From UBA1672 sp046542355 (GTDB taxonomy: Bacteria; Pseudomonadota; Alphaproteobacteria; Micavibrionales; Micavibrionaceae), in assembly GCA_046542355.1 (NCBI GenBank), contig JBKHBN010000004.1, positions 19,295-83,294 of the forward strand: DNA of 64,000 nt, given 5' to 3'. Under the pieces are notes generated by a model. The model was not told the DNA's origin. It saw only the letters and a program-made list of their open reading frames with translations, and did no database searches. Position numbers and translations under genes: made by a program. Within the stretch, counting starts at the first letter, position 1; each line of letters begins with the position of its first letter. This document shows, piece by piece, positions 27,447-35,010 of this stretch.

Positions 27447-27992
27447 TTACCGGATAAGGCGGCGCTGCGCGCCATAATCATCAGACGTAATAACATCTGT
27501 AAGCGTGTTTGTGCTTGTAGGATCAAGCATCTTCCATTGCTCCACCGGGCAGGAAATCACGCTAAGAGTTGCCGGTCTATACCCGCTGAGCAAGGAAAAG
27601 GTAATCTTTTCGCTAGGCGCTGCAAGCATACTGAGCAAGGTAGGAATATTCGGGTAATGCCCGATCACAAGGACGCATTTATGAACATCATCACAGCTTT
27701 GGATACGCGCCAGATAATCTTCCTCATTGCCATGATAGAAGGCAGGCACAAACTCAATGTGTGAGGGGCTGAGAACATCACTGAAACTCTCGCGCAATTT
27801 CTCGAGCGTCTCACGCGTGCGCCAGGCATCGGAGCATAACACATAATCGGGAATAAGCCCGTATTGCCGTAGATGTTCTCCCAAAGCCAGAGCATCGCTC
27901 ATACCCTTTGGTGTCAAAGGCCGCCCCTTATCTTCGCCCTCATAGGCGGCATCACTTTGCGCGTGGCGTAACAATAACAAACGCTTGGTCAT
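27447..27992 (-). CDS. SixA-type phosphohistidine phosphatase
   Basis: Compact histidine phosphatase of 181 residues. The motif LLLRHAQSD carries the phosphorylated His10, SDAWRTRETL matches the family helix, and VIGHYPNIP holds the second catalytic His112. SixA enzymes remove phosphate from His residues of HPt domains, which would fit a genome with hybrid kinases such as the one at 17919-21467; that link is an inference. It starts two bases downstream of the rnd stop and is probably co-transcribed. Confidence 0.87.
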   Translation of the reverse strand: MTKRLLLLRHAQSDAAYEGEDKGRPLTPKGMSDALALGEHLRQYGLIPDYVLCSDAWRTRETLEKLRESFSDVLSPSHIEFVPAFYHGNEEDYLARIQSCDDVHKCVLVIGHYPNIPTLLSMLAAPSEKITFSLLSGYRPATLSVISCPVEQWKMLDPTSTNTLTDVITSDDYGAQRRLIR

Positions 27993-27994
27993 AT

Positions 27995-29152
27995 TTACCC
28001 CTCGATTGGCATTTTTATAATTTTGCCGTTTTTAAGGCCGATAGCAAGCCTGCCATGCTTAATAGCCAGAGCATCATCACCAAAAACTTCCTTGCGCCAG
28101 CCTCTTAGAGCGGGAACCTCCGCCTCATCATCAAGTGCAATAGCCCTTAAATCATCGGCGCAGGCTATAATCTTTGGTGCAACCCCGTGTTCGGCGCTGA
28201 CCACACGAAGTAACATCTTTAAGATATCAATAGTAACAATAATATGGGCGGGCAGGGCTTTTTTTCTTTGCGGAACTGGCCAGCTTTCTTTTGGACTGTT
28301 TATGGCAGTTTCAATAGCATTGAGAATCTGGTCACCAAGCTTGCCATCAACAACATCCTTTGAAATATTACGGATCTTTTTTAAATGATTTTTATCACGC
28401 GGCGCTTGATTAGCTATATCCGCCAGTGTGTCATCACGCATCACCCAGTTCTTGGGGATGTTACATTTTTGCGCCTGTTTTTCACGCAACGCAGCCAGCT
28501 CTCGCAAAATAGCCAGACTGCGCCGTTGCGGAGAGCGGATTTTGATGCGCTCCCAGGCCTTGTAAGGGTCATGCGCATAAGTATCGGGATTGTTCAGGAT
28601 TTCTTCTTCCATAAAAACCCAGCGGCAGCGTTTTGTTTCCTTGAGTTCCCCGCGCAAATGCTGGTAAACATCACATAAATGGGTCACATCACCCAAAGCG
28701 TAATGAATTTGCTTTTGGCTTAAAGGGCGCACAGACCAGTCAGTAAATTGAGAGCTCTTGTCAATACGCCCGCCAGTGATGCTTTTCACAAGCTTCTCAT
28801 AACTAATTGAATCCCCATGCCCACAAACCATGGCAGCAACCTGCGTATCAAAGATCGGTGTAGCAACGCACCCCATCAGGTTATAGAAAATCTCCAGATC
28901 CTGCCGCGCGGCATGAAAGACTTTAAGAACCGCCTTGTTTTGTAAAAGGGCATAGAGTGGAGAAAGGTCAATGTCATTTGCCAGAGGATCAACCGCTCGT
29001 GCATCTTTATCACATGCAGAAAGTTGTACCAGACAAAGTTTGGGATAATAAGTTTTCTCACGCAAAAACTCAGTATCAATAGTAATAAATTCTTCTTGTG
29101 CCAGCTTTTCACAAAACGCAGCCAGCTCCGCGCTATTATCAATGATGGTCAT
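27995..29152 (-). CDS. rnd: Ribonuclease D
   Basis: 3'-5' exoribonuclease of the DEDDy family acting in tRNA 3'-end maturation. Catalytic residues are visible in FITIDTEFLRE (Asp and Glu), FHAARQDLEIFY (Asp) and YALGDVTHLCDVY (Tyr and Asp). An HRDC-like helical region follows (residues about 210-290). I start at the ATG 29152 (GGGAA upstream), giving 385 residues as expected; the longer frame to 29227 adds residues unlike RNase D. It heads a minus-strand group with two histidine phosphatase genes. Confidence 0.93.
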   Translation of the reverse strand: MTIIDNSAELAAFCEKLAQEEFITIDTEFLREKTYYPKLCLVQLSACDKDARAVDPLANDIDLSPLYALLQNKAVLKVFHAARQDLEIFYNLMGCVATPIFDTQVAAMVCGHGDSISYEKLVKSITGGRIDKSSQFTDWSVRPLSQKQIHYALGDVTHLCDVYQHLRGELKETKRCRWVFMEEEILNNPDTYAHDPYKAWERIKIRSPQRRSLAILRELAALREKQAQKCNIPKNWVMRDDTLADIANQAPRDKNHLKKIRNISKDVVDGKLGDQILNAIETAINSPKESWPVPQRKKALPAHIIVTIDILKMLLRVVSAEHGVAPKIIACADDLRAIALDDEAEVPALRGWRKEVFGDDALAIKHGRLAIGLKNGKIIKMPIEG

Positions 29153-29317
29153 ACTGTTCCCAAAAAAATCGCTTCCGGCTCTATTATAGGGTTCTACAAA
29201 GAGCAAAGACATAATAAGAATGCGCAAACGATGTTCATCATACTATCTTGTCTGGGATCGTCTAGTCCCATAACATTGAAAATAACCGATTTTACGCATG
29301 TTTTTTATAGAATCGGC

Positions 29318-29345
29318 GTGACATTACCGCATGATGCGGTATAAA
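29318..29345 (+). promoter_or_regulatory. aspS promoter with a perfect 17-bp palindrome in its spacer
   Basis: GTGACA (29318-29323) and TATAAA (29340-29345) have a 16-bp spacer and good consensus matches. The perfect dyad TACCGCATGATGCGGTA (29325-29341, 8-bp arms around one base) fills the spacer and touches the -10 element, the standard place for a repressor operator. The transcript would begin near 29352, leaving about 50 bases of leader before aspS, which has AAGGGG as ribosome binding site. Confidence 0.5.
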
Positions 29346-29404
29346 ACTCTGTGATAGACAAAAATGTATAAAAATAGATGAGTTTTCGTAAGGGGTTTTA
29401 AACC

Positions 29405-31210
29405 ATGCACGCATACAGAACACATAAATGTGATGAACTGACTAAAGACCATGCCGGACAGAAGGTGCGCTTATCGGGATGGATACACCGTATATACGAT
29501 CTTGGGGGCGTGTTGTTCATCATCCTGAGAGACACGTACGGTTTAACCCAGTGCATCGTTGATGAAAATTCTCCGATATTGGAAGAGGTCAGCAAATGGC
29601 GCGTTGAGTCCGTTGTAACCATTGATGGCGAAGTAAGGGCGCGTTCTGAAGACACGATTAACCCGAAGATGAAAACAGGAGAAATAGAGATTTACATCAG
29701 CGCGGCAACCATGCAATCAAGCGCTGAGGTGATCCCGTTTCAGGTGCATGAGGATGATGGAGCCGGAGAAGATATCCGTCTGCGTTATCGTTATCTGGAT
29801 TTGCGCCGCGAGGCGATGCAAAAGAAAATTGGCCTGCGTAACAATGTTATAGCCACGATGCGTAACGAAATGTGGGGGCAGGGCTTTCAGGAGTTTCAAA
29901 CACCGCTCTTAACAGCCAGCTCTCCAGAGGGCGCGCGCGATTATCTGGTTCCCTCACGGCTGCATCCGGGCAAGTTTTATGCACTCCCTCAAGCCCCTCA
30001 GCAATTCAAGCAACTCTTGATGATGAGCGGTTTTGACAAATATTTCCAGATTGCACCATGTTTTCGTGATGAGGATGGACGCGCCGATCGTCTGGCGGAG
30101 TTCTACCAGCTTGATGTTGAAATGAGCTTTGTCACGCAAGAAGAGATTCATAACACCATCCAGCCCGTTATCGAGGGGGTGTTCAGGAAATTCTCTGATT
30201 TCACAGGTGAAAAACGCGAGGTCATATGGTGTGATAATATTCCTTTTAAGGAGGCTATGCTTAAATACGGATCAGATAAGCCTGACTTGCGCAACCCGCT
30301 GGAAATTTGCGATGTCACGGAAGTCTTCGCGCGTGACGATGTAGAGTTCAAGGCCTTCAAGGGCGTAATTGCAAAGGGAGGCGTTGTTCGTGCGATCCGC
30401 GCTCCCAAAGTTTCCGAGCTTCCCCGTAGCTTCTTTGACAAACTCAATGGCTGGGCGCAAAAAGAAGGCGCACCGGGGCTGGGATACATTCTCTTTGCAA
30501 ACGGAGAGGGAAAAGGGCCAATTGCCAAATTCATTCCGGAAAACGCACAATCACAAATCAAAGACATTTCAGCGTGTGAAGACGGAGATGCCATCTTCTT
30601 TATCTGCAACCAGGAAAAACCAGCTGCTGATTTTGCTGGCCGCGCCCGTGAGGCGATTTGCTCGGCTATGGATGAAAGCGGCATCAAAACCCGCGAAACA
30701 GGAGTATATAAATTCTGCTGGATCGTTGATTTCCCAATGTATGAATTTGACGAAAAAGCGCAAAAAATTGATTTTAGTCACAATCCGTTTTCCATGCCCC
30801 AAGGCGGAATGGAAGATCTGGAAAGCAAAGATCCGCTTGAAGTGTATGCCTTTCAGTATGACTGCGTGTGCAACGGCTTTGAGCTGGCATCAGGAGCGAT
30901 ACGGAATCACAAACCTGAAATCATGGAAAAGGCGTTTGGCATTGCAGGATACGGCAAAGAGGTTCTGGAGGCTAAATTCGGCGGCATGCTCAATGCTATG
31001 CGTTATGGCGCGCCGCCCCACGGTGGATTGGCATTTGGTATTGACCGGATTGTTATGCTGCTCGCAGATGAGCCGAATTTGCGCGAAGTATATGCCTTCG
31101 TGATGAACGGCCAATATGAAGATCAAATGATGCAAGCACCATCGCAGGTCGATGAAGCGCAGCTCAAAGACCTCCATCTTAAACTGGCTCTTCCCAAAAA
31201 ACCGTTATAA
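29405..31210 (+). CDS. aspS: Aspartyl-tRNA synthetase
   Basis: Class IIb synthetase of 601 residues that charges tRNA-Asp (in many alphaproteobacteria also tRNA-Asn, if AsnRS is absent). The N-terminal OB-fold anticodon-binding domain begins with KVRLSGWIHRIYDLGGVLFI. Class II motif 2 is FRDEDGRADR and motif 3 is GLAFGIDRIVMLLAD. The bacterial GAD insertion domain lies around residues 290-420. The start ATG has AAGGGG ten bases upstream. The gene stands alone between divergent rnd and a convergent acidic gene. Confidence 0.97.
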   Translation: MHAYRTHKCDELTKDHAGQKVRLSGWIHRIYDLGGVLFIILRDTYGLTQCIVDENSPILEEVSKWRVESVVTIDGEVRARSEDTINPKMKTGEIEIYISAATMQSSAEVIPFQVHEDDGAGEDIRLRYRYLDLRREAMQKKIGLRNNVIATMRNEMWGQGFQEFQTPLLTASSPEGARDYLVPSRLHPGKFYALPQAPQQFKQLLMMSGFDKYFQIAPCFRDEDGRADRLAEFYQLDVEMSFVTQEEIHNTIQPVIEGVFRKFSDFTGEKREVIWCDNIPFKEAMLKYGSDKPDLRNPLEICDVTEVFARDDVEFKAFKGVIAKGGVVRAIRAPKVSELPRSFFDKLNGWAQKEGAPGLGYILFANGEGKGPIAKFIPENAQSQIKDISACEDGDAIFFICNQEKPAADFAGRAREAICSAMDESGIKTRETGVYKFCWIVDFPMYEFDEKAQKIDFSHNPFSMPQGGMEDLESKDPLEVYAFQYDCVCNGFELASGAIRNHKPEIMEKAFGIAGYGKEVLEAKFGGMLNAMRYGAPPHGGLAFGIDRIVMLLADEPNLREVYAFVMNGQYEDQMMQAPSQVDEAQLKDLHLKLALPKKPL

Positions 31211-31237
31211 TTCGCGATAAAGGTGAGGTGATAGATC

Positions 31238-32134
31238 CTAGGCAGGCCCGTCATCGGCATCATCGGCCATGGCAGCGTCCTCTTCTTCTGCCTCTGCCTC
31301 CAATGTATCGTAAGGATCGTCAAAGGGGTCATCATAAGGATTGTAATAATCGGGCTCATCATAAAGAAGCGCTGATTCGTCACTATCAACCACAGCAGGC
31401 TGCCCGGCTCTTGCGCGAGCCAAAAGACCGGAGAAGAATGCAGCAACATCTCTGGCTTTGTTTTTCAAAGGATCAAACCGCCCGTTTTCCAGAGCGTCGA
31501 CATCCTCTTCCAGTGCTTCCCCAACCTCCAGCATCTCTTCTGGAGCTTTAGCCTCTTCTAGTTGCTGACGGCGCTCTTTAAGGCGCTCAAGAAAAGATTT
31601 AAAGACGGTTCTTTTTTCCTGCGCTTCTTCGACATCGCCCCTGCCAGAGGCAATTTGCTGGTTAAGCGAAACAATTTGCTCTTCGATGCTCTGGCTAACT
31701 TCTTCAATACGGACAAAAACAGAGCTGAAAATAGCAGCCATTTGCTCGCGCATAAGGCGCTCAATCGCCAGAAACCAAAGATAAAACTCTTCCTCTTTTC
31801 TGCGTTTTGCTCGATCTTTTCTCGAAGTGTTAGCCACAGCCATTGCAGGCTCTGTTTCATATGCCAGATGGTGGGGAATGAAAGCCTCATCTTCTCCAAG
31901 AAGCTCCATCATTAGGGTAACGCCCTTGCTAAGGGAGTGTTTGAGAGAATCAAGACCAACATGGTGCGGGCGCTCGAGAAAATCATTGAGCGCGTCAAGA
32001 GCGCCCAGATCATCTTTGGTGAATGCAGGGGGCTGTGCCTCTGATGGCGCGGAATCGGCATGACCTTCGCGCCGCCCTTCAGTGCTTGCATCGCCGCGAC
32101 TTATACTGAACGCATGCGCAGATCCTTGATTCAT
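31238..32134 (-). CDS. Acidic coiled-coil protein, function unknown
   Basis: Protein of 298 residues with no signal peptide or membrane segment. The middle (about 110-215) is strongly helical and charged, with heptad-like spacing, and should form a coiled coil. The tail is highly acidic and Tyr/Asp/Pro-rich (YNPYDDPFDDPYDTLEAE). The N-terminus is Ser/Gly/Glu-rich and probably disordered. Acidic tails of this sort often bind basic proteins or cations, but no function can be assigned. It converges on aspS and lies downstream of the candidate small RNA and the diguanylate cyclase gene. Confidence 0.7.
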   Translation of the reverse strand: MNQGSAHAFSISRGDASTEGRREGHADSAPSEAQPPAFTKDDLGALDALNDFLERPHHVGLDSLKHSLSKGVTLMMELLGEDEAFIPHHLAYETEPAMAVANTSRKDRAKRRKEEEFYLWFLAIERLMREQMAAIFSSVFVRIEEVSQSIEEQIVSLNQQIASGRGDVEEAQEKRTVFKSFLERLKERRQQLEEAKAPEEMLEVGEALEEDVDALENGRFDPLKNKARDVAAFFSGLLARARAGQPAVVDSDESALLYDEPDYYNPYDDPFDDPYDTLEAEAEEEDAAMADDADDGPA

Positions 32135-32218
32135 GGAAAACCCCGTATTTTATTATTAATTATGTTCTGTTATTAAATAATCTAAAATCAGCATCTTGTC
32201 AAAAGACAGCTTCGAAGT

Positions 32219-32276
32219 AAAAAAAGACCCGAACGCATCCTTCAATAATAATAAAGAAAAAATACGTCCGGGCTTT
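32219..32276 (-). terminator. Terminator downstream of the diguanylate cyclase gene
   Basis: On the minus strand AAAGCCCGGACGTA pairs with TGCGTTCGGGTCTTT (one bulge and G-U pairs allowed) and is followed by seven T (complement of 32219-32225). The loop of about 25 bases is long, which weakens the case. It would end transcripts coming from 33203 or from the possible small RNA promoter. Confidence 0.4.
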
Positions 32277-32326
32277 GGATTGACCTGCCATTAGGGTTAG
32301 GTTAGGGGGATGCATGGCAGGTACGG
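32219..32326 (-). ncRNA. Candidate small RNA with a C-rich hairpin loop
   Basis: Read on the minus strand: a -10-like TATAAA next to 32335, then a perfect 9-bp hairpin ACCTGCCAT/ATGGCAGGT (arms 32314-32322 and 32283-32291) whose 22-base loop is C-rich (CCCCCTAACCTAACCC), then a second hairpin with a T-run. The total of about 105 nt and the C-rich loop resemble alphaproteobacterial trans-acting RNAs that pair with Shine-Dalgarno sequences. No good -35 element is seen. It could instead be the 3' untranslated region of the upstream cyclase gene. Confidence 0.3.
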
Positions 32327-32354
32327 GTAAATTTATATACTGTTCTTCTTGTTG

Positions 32355-33203
32355 TTATCTTGTTTCAGCTCTTTGTCTAGAAGAGCGTACAGAAGAGTCT
32401 CTGCGCATTTCTTTGTTCTGGTAAAGACCGCGATCAGCCTGCTCTATAATGCTGTTTATGGTGTCGCCTTGCGCATATTCTTTGAGGCCGATACTGGCAT
32501 GAATGCGTACGACCTGTCCCTTCCACTCAAAGGTCAAATCATTCAGCGCATTTCCAATTTTCCGTGCGCGCTGCATGGCCTTGCCGATATTGGTATTAGG
32601 CATAAGGACAATAAATTCATCTCCGCCAAGACGGGCGGCAATATCCATGGGACGTGTCGTGCTACGCAGAAACTGCCCGACAGTTCTAAGAGCCTCATCT
32701 CCCGCCAGATGACCAAAGCGGTCATTGATATCCTTGAAGTAATCAAGATCAATCATAATCAGTAGCCCGCCTTCATTTTCTCCGCGGTTCGTGCGGTCAA
32801 GCTCACCCTCAAAAGAACGGTAAAAGCCGCGGCGGTTTGTCAATCCTGTCAGCTCATCAACGGTAAGAATTTCCTGCAAAGCCTGAATACGCGCTTCTTT
32901 TTCCGCAAGGTCGCGCTCTGCCTGCTGTAGCATCTTGTATGCCGTTTTCAAAAGAGCCGTTTTACTGGCTGGCTCCCTGTCAGCCTTCATGGCAACCGCT
33001 TTTTGGCTGCGCGGCGTATCATCGGGCTTAGTGTTTGTGTTTATATTGGCAATCTCGGTGTTTCGTAATGGCTCTGGCTGGTCTTGTTTTATCACACCAA
33101 AAGCCTCGCGTTTTTGGGCAAGGAAACGTTTGGAAGACAGCACTTTTTTAGCCAAACTGTCTTTTCTTGAAACGTAGGAATTGTGAACAATCTTAGAGGT
33201 CAT
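32355..33203 (-). CDS. GGDEF diguanylate cyclase
   Basis: Makes cyclic di-GMP from two GTP. The C-terminal GGDEF domain begins at DELTGLTNRRGFYRSFE and has the active-site motif ARLGGDEFIVLMP. Five residues before it lies RPMD, an RxxD inhibitory site, so product inhibition is likely. The N-terminal 110 residues are basic, then coiled coil (AERDLAEKEARIQALQEIL), with no recognisable sensor. I use the ATG at 33203 because AAGGA lies nine bases upstream; ATG 33221 is also in frame. A sigma-54-like element lies just upstream. Confidence 0.9.
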   Translation of the reverse strand: MTSKIVHNSYVSRKDSLAKKVLSSKRFLAQKREAFGVIKQDQPEPLRNTEIANINTNTKPDDTPRSQKAVAMKADREPASKTALLKTAYKMLQQAERDLAEKEARIQALQEILTVDELTGLTNRRGFYRSFEGELDRTNRGENEGGLLIMIDLDYFKDINDRFGHLAGDEALRTVGQFLRSTTRPMDIAARLGGDEFIVLMPNTNIGKAMQRARKIGNALNDLTFEWKGQVVRIHASIGLKEYAQGDTINSIIEQADRGLYQNKEMRRDSSVRSSRQRAETR

Positions 33204-33241
33204 ATTTAAACTATCCTTCATTACTCGTCTTAACCTCTATA

Positions 33242-33257
33242 TGCCAGAACTGTGCCA
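33242..33257 (-). promoter_or_regulatory. Candidate sigma-54 promoter of the diguanylate cyclase gene
   Basis: On the minus strand the sequence TTGGCACAGTTCTGGCATA contains the invariant GG and GC of -24/-12 promoters exactly ten bases apart, and TGGCAC matches the -24 box fully. The -12 box TGGCA deviates at one position from TTGCA. A transcript would start about 28 bases before the ATG at 33203, leaving room for the AAGGA ribosome binding site. Confidence 0.4.
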
Positions 33258-33267
33258 AGTGCTTTTG

Positions 33268-33292
33268 TATATAAACAACAGTAGTTTATATA
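33268..33292. promoter_or_regulatory. 25-bp inverted repeat, possible operator or activator site
   Basis: TATATAAAC and GTTTATATA are perfect 9-bp arms separated by 7 bases. It lies about 10 bases upstream of the -24 box of the proposed sigma-54 promoter and in the intergenic region shared with the EipB-like gene. A hairpin with no T-run of note on the plus side makes a terminator less likely than a protein-binding site. Confidence 0.35.
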
Positions 33293-33468
33293 AAAAATCT
33301 CATGCTTTTATGGGGCGTTAAGGCAGCAAAAATATGCACCCAGAACAATCTTCCCAGGGTCACAGGGCAAGCTTTGCCGCCCCCCTTGCTCGAGAATGTC
33401 TGTGAAATCATGCCTGAATCTTCTATTTTGGCTTTCAGCACTGCTATCTTTAAGGTAGTCTCTTACCT

Positions 33469-34476
33469 ATGAAAAGTGTTAGGAGAAAAGACAACAAGGT
33501 ATCTTCCAGTCATAAATGCAGTCTTCACAAAGAAATATGCCACCATAGGCATAATGATGCTGTTAGACGGAAAAAGACCCTTAATGTGAAGACGTTTAGA
33601 ACTGCGGCGCTAATTTTTGTGCTTGCCTGCGCCTTTGCATCCCAAGCGCATGCTGTCAGCGATCTGATGACGCAGGCCGGTTTTGTTCCCCATAAAGCGC
33701 TTTACGAAATAAGGTTGTCTTCTAAAAAAAGCAGTGCAACAGTTTCAAATATTAGTGGTAAAATGCTCTATGAGTGGCATGCGGGTTGTGATGGCTGGGT
33801 ATCGGCACATCAATTTGACATGCTTTATGATTACATAGAAATTCCTCCTGTTCGCATCACAAGCGATTTTTCTACTTATGAATCCTTTGACAGCAAAACG
33901 TTCAACTTTTCTGTTCAACGTAAAAAAGACGGCTATCCATTTGAGGAGATTCGTGGCGTGGCAAGATTGCCACAGGAAGAAGACTCCGGCAAGATTACCT
34001 ACACATTGCCCGCTGGATTAGAACAGGAATTGCCCGGCTCAGCTCTTTTCCCCACAGCGCATACGCTTGATGTGTTTAATAAAATCAAGGAAGGAAAGCG
34101 CTTTTATATAGCGACATTATTTGATGGGAGCGACAGCGAAGGCCCGGTTGAGCTCAATACATTTATTGGTGATGCATTTGAATATGACGTCAAAGAACAA
34201 CAGGCAATAAAAGCTGCAATGCCTGAAGAAAAGGAGCATATTGATCCCTCGCTCCTCAACACAAAGGCCTGGAATATACGACTGGCATTTTTTCCCGAGC
34301 CATCCGACATTATGGCCGATTACGAAATGTCTCTTGTGTTTCATGAAAACAGCGTTATTAGCTCGATGGAAATTGAATATGAAGACTTCTCGGTCGTGCA
34401 GGATCTGGTTGCTGTACAGCGCGTTGAGTCTGGCTGTGACGCGGTGCGCGAAAAAAAGAAAAATAGTTGGGAGTAA
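33469..34476 (+). CDS. EipB-like DUF1849 cell-envelope protein
   Basis: Periplasmic protein of the DUF1849/EipB family, which supports envelope integrity in Brucella and relatives. After the signal peptide (TAALIFVLACAFASQAHA) comes the family pattern: PHKALYEIRL, GKMLYEWHAGCDGW with the first conserved Cys, FPTAHTLDVFNKI, LFDGSDSEGPVEL, and a C-terminal Cys in VESGCDAV that would close the EipB disulfide. The first ATG gives a 40-residue basic region before the hydrophobic core; a GTG at 33586 would place a normal signal peptide at the N-terminus and may be the true start, though it has no good ribosome binding site. Confidence 0.82.
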   Translation: MKSVRRKDNKVSSSHKCSLHKEICHHRHNDAVRRKKTLNVKTFRTAALIFVLACAFASQAHAVSDLMTQAGFVPHKALYEIRLSSKKSSATVSNISGKMLYEWHAGCDGWVSAHQFDMLYDYIEIPPVRITSDFSTYESFDSKTFNFSVQRKKDGYPFEEIRGVARLPQEEDSGKITYTLPAGLEQELPGSALFPTAHTLDVFNKIKEGKRFYIATLFDGSDSEGPVELNTFIGDAFEYDVKEQQAIKAAMPEEKEHIDPSLLNTKAWNIRLAFFPEPSDIMADYEMSLVFHENSVISSMEIEYEDFSVVQDLVAVQRVESGCDAVREKKKNSWE

Positions 34477-34529
34477 AGCATTTTTTTTCATCGGCATTAA
34501 CGTTTTGGCAAGCTTTAGGGGAATAGGAT

Positions 34530-34583
34530 ATGCCAGAGGAAAAGAAGCAAGAGTCCCTTTTAAAAACCCATCTTGTTGAATAA
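34530..34583 (+). CDS. Possible 17-residue leader ORF before divK
   Basis: ATG at 34530 opens a 17-codon frame (MPEEKKQESLLKTHLVE) with AGGGG about nine bases upstream, and stops 12 bases before the divK ATG. divK itself has no visible Shine-Dalgarno sequence, so ribosomes finishing this ORF could restart on divK. No conservation data are available; chance is a real alternative. Confidence 0.25.
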   Translation: MPEEKKQESLLKTHLVE

Positions 34584-34595
34584 TACTGTACTGCA

Positions 34596-35006
34596 ATGAC
34601 AAAAAAAGTTCTGATTGTTGAAGATAACGAGCTTAATATGAAGCTGTTTAATGACCTGCTTGAAGCGCACGGGATAGAAACCGTACAAATCAGGGAAGGA
34701 AAAATAGCGTTTGACACAGCTCTAAAGGAAAGACCGGATTTAATCATTATGGATATACAGCTTCCGGAAATTTCAGGGCTGGATGTTACACGCCAGCTAA
34801 AAGAACATCCTGAGCTTAAACCCATTCCTGTTATCGCAGTGACAGCTTTTGCCATGAAGGGGGATGAGCAAAAAATCAGGGAAGGCGGGTGTGAGGATTA
34901 TATTTCCAAACCGATTTCGGTGTCTCGTTTTATTGAGGTTGTAAAAAAACATCTGACAAATTCTGAGAATCCGGCCTCTGAGAAACCACAGGTAGAAGGG
35001 GTATAA
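34596..35006 (+). CDS. divK: Single-domain response regulator DivK
   Basis: Stand-alone receiver of 136 residues that in Caulobacter and rhizobia relays cell-cycle and polarity signals from PleC/DivJ to DivL-CckA. Acidic pocket in VLIVEDNELNMK, phospho-acceptor Asp in IIMDIQLPEISGLD, the switch residue in VIAVTAFAMKGDE, and the Lys in YISKPIS are all present; these wordings are typical of DivK. It lies four bases upstream of pleD, the usual alphaproteobacterial order. A tiny leader ORF precedes it. Confidence 0.92.
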   Translation: MTKKVLIVEDNELNMKLFNDLLEAHGIETVQIREGKIAFDTALKERPDLIIMDIQLPEISGLDVTRQLKEHPELKPIPVIAVTAFAMKGDEQKIREGGCEDYISKPISVSRFIEVVKKHLTNSENPASEKPQVEGV

Positions 35007-35010
35007 CCAT

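Noticed and set aside
30369..31103. Open frame of 244 codons overlapping aspS in another frame
   Set aside because: Basic, low-complexity translation without motifs inside a complete aspS gene; a shadow frame.
33354..33405. GC-rich hairpin-like stretch around GGGCAAGCTTTGCC before the EipB-like gene
   Set aside because: Short arms and no T-run; neither a convincing terminator nor a known riboswitch element.
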